The notes under the pieces were generated by a model, which saw only the letters and a program-made list of their open reading frames with translations, was not told where the DNA came from and did no database searches. Shown here piece after piece: positions 32,582 through 39,802 of a stretch of DNA of 41,430 nt (its first letter is position 1; every line of letters begins with the position of its first letter). Location: assembly GCF_000784355.1 (NCBI RefSeq), contig NZ_KN360934.1, positions 105,014 to 146,443 on the forward strand. The letters run 5' to 3'. Origin of the DNA: Methanolacinia paynteri. GTDB taxonomy: Archaea > Halobacteriota > Methanomicrobia > Methanomicrobiales > Methanomicrobiaceae. The translations under genes and the position numbers were made by a program.

Positions 32582-33304
32582 ATGGCGAAAAAAGAACTGC
32601 TTTATGAAGGAAAAGCAAAATCCGTCTACGGGACCGACAATCCGAACGAGCTGATTGCCGTATTCAGGGACGACATCACCGCATTCAACGGTGAAAAGAA
32701 GGACCAGTTTTCGGGTAAGGGAGTCTATAATGCAACCGTTTCGGCATTCTTCTTCAGCATGCTCGAGGAGAAGGGAATTAAGACGCATTTTATTGGAATG
32801 ATCGACGAGAGAACGATGCTGGTCTCAAAACTTAAGATGATCCCCCTTGAGGTCATCGGAAGGAACAGGGCAGCTGGCTCACTCGTGAAAAAATTCCCGT
32901 TCGAAAACGGGCAGGTCTTAAATCCGCCGCTGGTCGTTACGGATTACAAGAACGATGAACGCGGAGACCCCCCCATCTGCGACGATATCATATATGCCCT
33001 TGGTCTCCTGACACCCGAAGAACTGAAAGAAGTTCGTGAGATGACGCTGAAGATAAATAAGATACTCTTCGAATTCTTCGACAAGCTTGGCCTTGTATTC
33101 GTCGACTTCAAGATCGAATTCGGCAGGCTCGGGGACAGGATTGTCCTTGGAGATGAGATAAGCATGGATTCGATGCGTCTCTGGGATAAGGATACCGGCG
33201 AGTCTTTTGACAAGGATGTTTATCGGTTCGGAAAAGGGGATGTCATGTCCGCATACGGTCGTGTCGTCGAAAAGATTGAGGAATGGAAGAGACAAAATAT
33301 TTAG
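32582..33304 (+). CDS. purC: Phosphoribosylaminoimidazole-succinocarboxamide synthase
   Basis: 240 residues. It joins aspartate to CAIR with ATP in purine synthesis. LLYEGKAKSVYGTD, FRDDITAFNGEKKDQFSGKG, PLEVIGRNRAAGSLVKKF, VDFKIEFG and LGDEISMDSMRLWD are the family signatures. Start ATG at 32582. It heads a close-packed purC-purS-purQ cluster. Confidence 0.97.
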   Translation: MAKKELLYEGKAKSVYGTDNPNELIAVFRDDITAFNGEKKDQFSGKGVYNATVSAFFFSMLEEKGIKTHFIGMIDERTMLVSKLKMIPLEVIGRNRAAGSLVKKFPFENGQVLNPPLVVTDYKNDERGDPPICDDIIYALGLLTPEELKEVREMTLKINKILFEFFDKLGLVFVDFKIEFGRLGDRIVLGDEISMDSMRLWDKDTGESFDKDVYRFGKGDVMSAYGRVVEKIEEWKRQNI

Positions 33305-33312
33305 GTGGATCC

Positions 33313-33561
33313 ATGAAGTTCAGCTTGAAGATTACAATCTCGTTAAAAAAAGGGATGCTCGATCCCGAGGCGCTTGCAATTAAACACGCACTTGACAATC
33401 TCGGCTTTAATGTAGAGTCGCTCGGCACGGCAAGGGTTTTCTTTATCGATGTCGACGAAAGCAGTGAGGATGCTGCAAGGCAGAAGGGGCAGGAGATGTG
33501 CGACCGCCTCCTTGCAAACCCGGTAATCCACAGCTACGAGATCGAGGTATCAGGGGTTTAA
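33313..33561 (+). CDS. purS: Phosphoribosylformylglycinamidine synthase subunit PurS
   Basis: 82 residues. Small structural subunit of the three-part FGAM synthetase. KFSLKITISLKKGMLDPEALAIKHALDNLGF and CDRLLANPVIHSYEIEV are typical. The ATG at 33313 is set by AGGTGG (33303-33308), four bases upstream; an in-frame ATG at 33283 lies inside purC and is rejected. It lies eight bases after purC. Confidence 0.95.
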   Translation: MKFSLKITISLKKGMLDPEALAIKHALDNLGFNVESLGTARVFFIDVDESSEDAARQKGQEMCDRLLANPVIHSYEIEVSGV

Positions 33562-33565
33562 AATA

Positions 33566-34261
33566 ATGAGATTTGCCGTAATCAGGTTCGGCGGAAGCAA
33601 TTGCGACCTTGATGCTGTTCATGTGCTGCAGGACGTATGCGGAATCGATACCGATCCGGTCTGGTATAAGGAAGGCCTTGCCCGCAAGTACGATGCGATA
33701 CTGATCCCCGGCGGCTTCAGCTACGGGGATTATCTCCGTGCCGGTGCGATCGCCACAAGAACCCCGATAATGAAGGACGTGATCAGGCACTCGGATGCAG
33801 GCGGCCTGGTGATAGGCATATGCAACGGCGCCCAGATCGCCGCTGAGAGCAGGCTGGTCCCGGGAGTTTTCACGATAAACGAGTACCCGAAGTTTATCTG
33901 TGAAAAAGCCTATTTAAAAGTGGAGAACAATACGTCGCCCTTTACAAGCCTATACGAGGAGGGGGAAGTCATCAGCATCCCGATCGCCCACAAGGAAGGG
34001 CGGTACGTGGCGGATGATGACACGCTCGCAAGGCTCGAGAAGGAAAACAGGATTGCCTTCAGGTTCTGCGATGCGGACGGGAATGTTACGCCTGAAGCAA
34101 ACCCAAACGGTGCGGCAGGGAATATCACCGGGATTCTCGGGGAGAAGGGAAACGTTCTTGCAATGATGCCCCATCCCGAGAGGGCGTCGGAGGAGATCCT
34201 CGGTTCGACTGACGGAAAGAAGATCTTCGATTCGATGATATCCTACATAGAATCCCGTTAG
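33566..34261 (+). CDS. purQ: Phosphoribosylformylglycinamidine synthase subunit PurQ
   Basis: 231 residues. Glutaminase subunit of FGAM synthetase supplying ammonia to PurL. The nucleophile elbow GICNGAQIAAE gives Cys86; MMPHPERASEE provides His and Glu near 206-208. It starts four bases after purS, translationally close. purL is not in the window. Confidence 0.97.
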   Translation: MRFAVIRFGGSNCDLDAVHVLQDVCGIDTDPVWYKEGLARKYDAILIPGGFSYGDYLRAGAIATRTPIMKDVIRHSDAGGLVIGICNGAQIAAESRLVPGVFTINEYPKFICEKAYLKVENNTSPFTSLYEEGEVISIPIAHKEGRYVADDDTLARLEKENRIAFRFCDADGNVTPEANPNGAAGNITGILGEKGNVLAMMPHPERASEEILGSTDGKKIFDSMISYIESR

Positions 34262-34281
34262 AGAAAATTCGGAGTAATCAG

Positions 34282-34581
34282 ATGGCAAACGATGAAATAT
34301 CACAGGAAGAGATCGAGGCATTGTCCGGGGAGATCGAGGACTGGGCTGAGTCTTATGCCGATGAAAGCGGCTATAAGCTGAACAAGGATGAGCGCCAGAA
34401 AAAGGCGGTTCTCAAAGGACTTGCGAGGAACAAACTGAAGTTCGGCGAGAGGTACTGCCCGTGCAGGATAAGGTCCGGCGATCCCGGGAAAGACAAAGAG
34501 ATCATCTGCCCGTGCATATTCCATAAGGACGAGATTGATAAAGACGGCAACTGCCACTGCAACCTCTTCTTTGACAAATAA
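34282..34581 (+). CDS. Ferredoxin-thioredoxin reductase catalytic chain-like protein
   Basis: 99 residues. CPC at 59-61, CPC at 76-78 and CHC at 91-93 reproduce the CPC-CPC-CHC pattern of the FTR catalytic subunit, which holds a [4Fe-4S] cluster next to a redox disulfide. No variable subunit or rubredoxin fusion is present. In methanogens such proteins pass electrons from ferredoxin (or F420) to thioredoxins; partner unknown here. It lies 20 bases after purQ, so it probably shares the purine transcript. Confidence 0.9.
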   Translation: MANDEISQEEIEALSGEIEDWAESYADESGYKLNKDERQKKAVLKGLARNKLKFGERYCPCRIRSGDPGKDKEIICPCIFHKDEIDKDGNCHCNLFFDK

Positions 34582-34675
34582 TTTGGGAAATAAGCGAATG
34601 GAATCGAAAGGAAATCTTTTGAAAGAAAATCCTTTTGAAACAATTTTTTATCGATAACGTACAACGGTTTTCATA

Positions 34676-35314
34676 ATGGTTATTGCTGTAATTCCGTTCA
34701 GGCCGGAAAATCCGAAGACGAGACTTTCGTGCGTCCTGGATCAGGCGGAGCGTGAAAAGTTCGCCCTGACGATGCTCAGGGACGTGGTCCAAAAGACCGC
34801 ACTTGCAGGCTGCAGCACAATACTGCTATCGACGGAGGAATATCATGTTGACGGAGCATCCACGGTCGTCAAAGAGCTCGGCTTAAACGAAGCCCTGAAC
34901 GAATTTCTTTCCGAAACCGACGAACCCGTACTGATAATAATGTCGGATATCCCGCTCGTCACTCTTGAAAACATTGAATCAATACTTTCTGTTGAATCGG
35001 ACTGCGCAATAGTCCCTGGTCGGGGAGGAGGGACGAACACGATATTCATAAAGGAGCCGTCCAGGTTCAGGGTCGATTTTTACGGTGCAAGCTTCCTCGA
35101 TCATATGAATATTGCAAAAGAGGCCGGGCTTAGCGTCGAGGTTATAGATACGTTCCGCATGTCGACGGATATAGATGAAAAAGAGGACCTTGTCGAGATT
35201 CTCCTGCATGGAAACGGGGAGAGCCGCCGGTACCTGGAATCACTCGGTTTTACGATCTCTGTCAATAAGGGCAGGGTTGGAGTTCATCGCGACTCCCATG
35301 AAGAGGCACTCTGA
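34676..35314 (+). CDS. cofC: 2-phospho-L-lactate guanylyltransferase CofC
   Basis: 212 residues. It activates 2-phospho-L-lactate (or a related acid) with GTP for F420 synthesis. IPFRPENPKTRLSCVLDQAEREKFALTML is the NTP-transferase signature at the N-terminus; EPVLIIMSDIPLVTLENI and VPGRGGGTNTIFIKEPSRF complete the active site. A TATA-like TTTTTTATCG lies about 30 bases upstream. Its last 75 bases overlap the convergent CofE-like gene. Confidence 0.94.
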   Translation: MVIAVIPFRPENPKTRLSCVLDQAEREKFALTMLRDVVQKTALAGCSTILLSTEEYHVDGASTVVKELGLNEALNEFLSETDEPVLIIMSDIPLVTLENIESILSVESDCAIVPGRGGGTNTIFIKEPSRFRVDFYGASFLDHMNIAKEAGLSVEVIDTFRMSTDIDEKEDLVEILLHGNGESRRYLESLGFTISVNKGRVGVHRDSHEEAL

Positions 35315-36040
35315 AGGTTCGATCGAACCGACACCTGAGCTTCCTTTTGAGATATATTTGGAAAGTCCCCTGATAATCGCAACAGGGGTGCATTCGTTCG
35401 ATTCTCCCATTACCAGTTCTGCAGCAGACGCCAGGTTGTCACCGACTGCAAGTCTCGTTACTTCAAGTTCGTGCCCGAAGAGATCCTTCTTTCCCCTTTC
35501 ATCAGTAATTGCAGAGACACCGTAGCAGCCGATTGCGACTCCCGAGCACCCGAGGCGCATTGCGTGCGTCCTTGAATCTATTACCAGAACCCCGGTCTCT
35601 TTTCCGGTTTTTTCCAGGATCTTATCATGGATTCTCTTTGCACTTTTATCCGGATCTTTCGGGAGCGTTACCACACATCCGGGCGGGGCGTTAGAACCGT
35701 CTACGCCTGCATTGGGAAGAAGAGTCCCGTTTTTAAGGCTCAACAGGAATCCGGGGATACCGCCCGCGATGCTGTCGCTCTCGGAGATTACTACCTCGGC
35801 GAGCCTTGCATCGATCTTATACATCTTTTCATATTCGTACGCCTTTTCTGAGGGGGTCACATCCGAAAGCCTGACTATTGCATCTTCTGTCGTTGCAAGC
35901 CCGCTCTCGGCAATGGCAATAATATCCCCGTCTAAGATGCCTCCGGCCTGGCTGGATTCATCGATTATTATTTCGGCGATATCATCGCCTGGGATCAATA
36001 TCTTTGTTTTTATTCCGAAAACCTGAAAAGAGCTGCCCAT
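35240..36040 (-). CDS. cofE: CofE-like gamma-glutamyl ligase (coenzyme F420-0:L-glutamate ligase family), divergent
   Basis: 266 residues. N-terminal VFGIKTKILIPGDDIAEII and GDIIAIAES, then LPNAGVDGSNAPPG (108-121), LPKDPDKSAKRIHDKI and GKKDLFGHELEVTRLAVGDNLASAAELVMGE match CofE. CofE adds gamma-linked glutamates to F420-0 using GTP. Two differences stand out: the usual DTxGRxxRxG motif is DSRTHAMRLG (155-164), and the C-terminus after IIRGLSKY is short and unusual. It is the last gene of glyA-folD-folP, with TAATG overlap to folP, while cofC is convergent beside it. An alternative is a ligase acting on a folate or other acceptor. Confidence 0.75.
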   Translation of the reverse strand: MGSSFQVFGIKTKILIPGDDIAEIIIDESSQAGGILDGDIIAIAESGLATTEDAIVRLSDVTPSEKAYEYEKMYKIDARLAEVVISESDSIAGGIPGFLLSLKNGTLLPNAGVDGSNAPPGCVVTLPKDPDKSAKRIHDKILEKTGKETGVLVIDSRTHAMRLGCSGVAIGCYGVSAITDERGKKDLFGHELEVTRLAVGDNLASAAELVMGESNECTPVAIIRGLSKYISKGSSGVGSIEPSECLFMGVAMNSNPALIDRDRKTE

Positions 36041-36849
36041 TATAACCTGTTTAACTTTTCAAATACTCTGATTAAATCCTTTGTGTCGGAAACATCATGA
36101 GCCCTGACGATCGCCGCTTCTTTCTCCAGAAGGCTGTAGGTGACTGCAAGGGTTCCGGGGAGTCTTCCTTCCGGAGGGGCATTAACCAGATCTCCGATAA
36201 ACGTCTTTCTCGAAACCGCCGCAAGAAGAGGGTAGCCGAATGCGTTCAGCTCATCAAAACGCCTAACGATCTCCCAGTCGTCTTCGGATGTCCTTTCCGG
36301 TGTCCATCGTCCCACTGCCGGATCAAGGATGATCTCGTCGATCCCGTTTTCCCTAGCCCGGTTCAATACTACATTAAGTGCGTCGCATATTGCATCAAAA
36401 CCCTCCGGGTCGCCGGGTAGATCGTAAGATGCCATAAGTATGGCGGGAAGGCCTGAATCCCCGGCAACCTTTGCGAATTTCTCGTTTGCGAGCCCATGTA
36501 TGTCGTTTATGCAGCTTATATCGTATTTAAGGCAGGTCTCGAGTACTTCGGGGTACATCGTATCCACCGAGACGGGGATGTCGCTTCCGGAAAATTCCGA
36601 GAGTGCTGTCTTCATCCGCTCCGACTCTTCTGCCAGGGAGATCGGTGCCGAAAGAGGGGCCGTGCTCCTCGCACCGATGTCGATAATATCTGCACCCTTC
36701 TCGACGAGAAGCGCCGCCTGTTCATATACACCTTCGGGTCTTGTATAAGAACCGGAAAAAAAGGATTCGGGGCTGCAGTTGACAACACCCATTATTCTTA
36801 CGGGATTGTCTCCCCCGACGGTTATTTTATCTATATTACAGGTTCGCAT
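36040..36849 (-). CDS. folP: Dihydropteroate synthase
   Basis: 269 residues, TIM-barrel pterin-binding enzyme. It condenses a dihydropterin pyrophosphate with p-aminobenzoate. Motifs correspond one by one to bacterial Fol[61 protein letters not shown] and the C-terminal RAHDVSDT. The GFGK of classic enzymes is GRWTPER, so substrate may differ. Methanogens usually make the methanopterin arylamine bond with a different enzyme, so the gene suggests true folate synthesis or a side role. It overlaps folD by 14 bases. Confidence 0.87.
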   Translation of the reverse strand: MRTCNIDKITVGGDNPVRIMGVVNCSPESFFSGSYTRPEGVYEQAALLVEKGADIIDIGARSTAPLSAPISLAEESERMKTALSEFSGSDIPVSVDTMYPEVLETCLKYDISCINDIHGLANEKFAKVAGDSGLPAILMASYDLPGDPEGFDAICDALNVVLNRARENGIDEIILDPAVGRWTPERTSEDDWEIVRRFDELNAFGYPLLAAVSRKTFIGDLVNAPPEGRLPGTLAVTYSLLEKEAAIVRAHDVSDTKDLIRVFEKLNRL

Positions 36850-37672
36850 GCCTTCTGGCCGATTCCAGAGTGTTTTCCATGAGCGTCGCGATGGTCATGG
36901 GCCCGACTCCGCCGGGAACGGGAGTTATTGCCGAAGCGATAGGTTCGACCTTCTCGAAGTCCACATCGCCGCAGAGCTTCCCGTTTTCGTCATGGTTTGT
37001 GCCTACGTCGATTACGACCGCACCCTTCTTAACCATCTCCGGCCCGACAAATCTCGCCCTTCCGATGGCAGATATGAGAATGTCGGCCTTTGAAGTCTCT
37101 TCTGCAAGATTTTGCGTCTTTGAGTGGCATACCGTGACCGTTGCGTCTGCATTGATCAGGAGTGCGGCCATAGGTCTTCCGACATCCACCGATCTCCCTA
37201 TGACAACCGCCTTCTTTCCGGCCGGATCTATCTCGTACTCCCTGAGGATGGTCATGATCCCGCCCGGAGTGCATGGCACGAAGTCCGGTCTTCCGCTGAA
37301 AAGCCTGCCGTTGTTTAAGGGATGAAAGCCGTCCACATCTTTCTCAGGGATCACAGATTCGATGACCTTCTCGGTATCGATCTCTTTGGGAAGGGGGAGC
37401 TGGACGAGTATTCCGTGAACTGCCGGGTCACTGTTGAGTTTTTCAACGGCGCTGACTACATCTTCAGTCGTGGAGTCCCCCGGAAGCTCGACTCCCACCG
37501 ACCTGATGCCGACTTTCCCGCAGGCGTTGTGCTTCATCCTGACGTACAGCTGCGAGGCCGGGTCTTCTCCGACGATCACTGTCGCAAGACAGGGTTTCAG
37601 GCCCGTCTTTTCGATCTCCGATTTTACGATCGCGAGCCTCTTTTCCGAGAGCTCTTTTCCGTTCAGTATCAT
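36836..37672 (-). CDS. folD: Methylene-tetrahydrofolate dehydrogenase/cyclohydrolase FolD
   Basis: 278 residues. It interconverts methylene-, methenyl- and formyl-tetrahydrofolate using NAD(P). [17 protein letters not shown] includes the catalytic Lys; [60 protein letters not shown] and the C-terminal [22 protein letters not shown] are diagnostic. The start ATG at 37672 overlaps the glyA stop by four bases. Presence in a methanogen points to tetrahydrofolate use beside the main methanopterin pathway. Confidence 0.96.
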   Translation of the reverse strand: MILNGKELSEKRLAIVKSEIEKTGLKPCLATVIVGEDPASQLYVRMKHNACGKVGIRSVGVELPGDSTTEDVVSAVEKLNSDPAVHGILVQLPLPKEIDTEKVIESVIPEKDVDGFHPLNNGRLFSGRPDFVPCTPGGIMTILREYEIDPAGKKAVVIGRSVDVGRPMAALLINADATVTVCHSKTQNLAEETSKADILISAIGRARFVGPEMVKKGAVVIDVGTNHDENGKLCGDVDFEKVEPIASAITPVPGGVGPMTIATLMENTLESARRHANL

Positions 37673-38940
37673 GAGACTTCAGGATATAACGTATATTTTG
37701 AGGCGAAGGCTTCGACTTCCTTCTTAACCTCGCTGATCTCGGCCTTTGAGTTCTTGTTCTTGCATACGTCCTTGAGAACTCTTGCAATCCAGTGCCCGAT
37801 CTGCTTCATCTCGTCTTCCTTCATTCCGCGTGATGTTACTGCGGGCGTTCCGATACGGAGGCCGGATGTCACGAACGGGCTGAGCTTCTCCCTCGGGATC
37901 GTGTTCTTGTTGACTGTGATCCCTGCCTCTCCAAGGTATGTCTCAGCTTCGAGACCGGTGAGGTGGTCGCCGTTTGTGCTCAGGTTTGTTAAGTCGAGAA
38001 GAATCAGGTGATTGTCGGTTCCGCCGGATACAAGGTCGAGACCCTCTTCGATGAGGACTTCAGCCATCGCCTGTGAATTTTTGACGATCTGCTTTGCATA
38101 TTCCTTAAATGAAGGTTGAAGAGCCTCATGGAAGCAAACCGCTTTCCCTGCGATTACATGCATGAGAGGTCCGCCCTGCATCCCGGGGAATACGGACTTG
38201 TCGATTGCCTGTGCGTTCTCTTCACCGCACATTATTGCACCGCCCCTCGGTCCGCGAAGCGTCTTGTGCGTGGTTGTTGTTGTAATATCGACGACTCCTA
38301 CCGATGTGGGGTGGGCGCCTCCTGCAACAAGACCTGCGATGTGTGCGATATCGGCCATACAGTATGCACCTACCTCTTCAGCGATCTCCCTGAATGCCTT
38401 GAAATCAATAATCCTCGGGTAAGCGCTTGCACCGCAGACGATCATCTTCGGCTTCTCTTTCCTTGCCTGGTCAGCAATCTGGGCATAGTCGAGCGTTTCG
38501 GTCTCGGTGTCTACGCCGTAATGCGATACACTGTACCATTTCCCTGTAATATTTACCGGTGACCCGTGCGAAAGATGTCCGCCCTGCGAAAGGTCCTGGC
38601 TCATCATGAGATCCTTGTGCTGCATGAATGCGAAATAAACCGCCTGGTTCGCCTGGCTTCCCGAAACAGCCTGGACGTTCGCATGTTCTGCGCCGAAGAG
38701 TTCGCAAAGCCTGTCGCGTGCGAGGTTCTCGACCATGTCGTGGAATTCACAGCCGCCATAGTATCTTTTGCCGGGGTATCCTTCGGCATATTTGTTTGTC
38801 ATTATCGAGCCTACGGCTTCCAAAACGGCTTTGCTTACAACATTTTCCGATGCGATCAGTTCAAGGCCGTTAATCTGCCGCATTCTCTCTTTTTCAATCA
38901 GATTGAATATTTCCGGATCTGTATCTGACAGGTAGGACAT
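37669..38940 (-). CDS. glyA: Serine hydroxymethyltransferase
   Basis: 423 residues, PLP enzyme making glycine and a methylene-pterin from serine. [80 protein letters not shown] (PLP lysine) and [15 protein letters not shown] are all family motifs. The ATG at 38940 is chosen over TTG at 38946. A TATA box AACAATATAATC on the minus strand (about 38966-38978) predicts a nearly leaderless transcript for the glyA-folD-folP-cofE operon. Confidence 0.97.
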   Translation of the reverse strand: MSYLSDTDPEIFNLIEKERMRQINGLELIASENVVSKAVLEAVGSIMTNKYAEGYPGKRYYGGCEFHDMVENLARDRLCELFGAEHANVQAVSGSQANQAVYFAFMQHKDLMMSQDLSQGGHLSHGSPVNITGKWYSVSHYGVDTETETLDYAQIADQARKEKPKMIVCGASAYPRIIDFKAFREIAEEVGAYCMADIAHIAGLVAGGAHPTSVGVVDITTTTTHKTLRGPRGGAIMCGEENAQAIDKSVFPGMQGGPLMHVIAGKAVCFHEALQPSFKEYAKQIVKNSQAMAEVLIEEGLDLVSGGTDNHLILLDLTNLSTNGDHLTGLEAETYLGEAGITVNKNTIPREKLSPFVTSGLRIGTPAVTSRGMKEDEMKQIGHWIARVLKDVCKNKNSKAEISEVKKEVEAFASKYTLYPEVS

Positions 38941-39154
38941 ATGCAAAAGTGTTTGACCTGAAGAGATTATATTGTTTCTACACCGGATGCGGGTTATGTT
39001 TGTATTGAAGAGATGCGATCGCTGTTTTTCAGGTTCCCTGATTATCTGTCGGCAGGATGCGCATATCCGGTATAAGTCTCCAGGTGGATAAGCTCCGGCA
39101 ACTGTTAAATAAGATGTGATTCTTTTTTTATGCCAAATATTATTAAAGTTATAA

Positions 39155-39185
39155 GATTACCTTTATTTAACCCGGGGAATTCCAG
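39155..39185 (+). promoter_or_regulatory. Promoter for the coiled-coil protein/smc unit
   Basis: A TATA-like CTTTATTTAACC at about 39161-39172 precedes the ATG at 39186 by some 18 bases, so the leader is very short. The preceding 150 bases are AT-rich and hold no gene. Confidence 0.45.
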
Positions 39186-39749
39186 ATGTCAGATATGAAT
39201 TCGGATGCAAAAGTCAGGGATCTCGAGCACGTGCTCGAAGAAAAGGAGCGGGAGATTCAGATGCTGAGAGATAGTATACATGAGTATAATGAAAGAAAGC
39301 CTGTTGGCGAAGAGAGGATCAAGAGTATTGAAAAGCGGATAAATGAGATCGACGGGCTTATGAAAGGCCTTATGGAAGAGATGCTTGATGTCAAGGCATG
39401 CCTCCAGAAGATCTCGAAATCGATAGATGAAGATTCTGCTAATATCCCCAAGAGGACTCCAAGGGAGTCCCGGAGATATCCTCCGGTCGTATCTCCTTCG
39501 GCAAACGCAGAAAGAAAGGCAGCAGTTGCAGAAGCGGCGGCCCCGCCGGCTCCTAAAGAAAAAAAGATGATCATACAGCCGGACGGGACTATGCAGCCCG
39601 AAGAACGGTCCGGGGAAGAGATGATTGTTGCCGATCACAGGAATTCGGGAAGATCTGCAGGGAGAAGGGGCGACCCGAAAGAGTCGAAGCCTCTTATATA
39701 TGCAGATGACGACGATTCGATAGAGATCAAAAGAAAGAGCAGCAGATAA
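39186..39749 (+). CDS. Coiled-coil protein upstream of smc, unknown function
   Basis: 187 residues. Residues 5-85 are a long charged heptad-type helix (LEHVLEEKEREIQMLRDSI, EKRINEIDGLMKGLMEEML), consistent with a dimeric coiled coil. Residues 90-187 are low-complexity and proline, alanine and lysine-rich, with a short acidic DDDD patch near the end, so probably unfolded. No signal peptide or known family. It ends 53 bases before the TTG of smc and reads in the same direction; it may be a chromosome-organisation accessory, by context only. Confidence 0.7.
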   Translation: MSDMNSDAKVRDLEHVLEEKEREIQMLRDSIHEYNERKPVGEERIKSIEKRINEIDGLMKGLMEEMLDVKACLQKISKSIDEDSANIPKRTPRESRRYPPVVSPSANAERKAAVAEAAAPPAPKEKKMIIQPDGTMQPEERSGEEMIVADHRNSGRSAGRRGDPKESKPLIYADDDDSIEIKRKSSR

Positions 39750-39802
39750 TAGGCGTTAATTTCGGGTAAATATCCCTAACAGCCCCTGAGGAGTAGCGGT
39801 CT

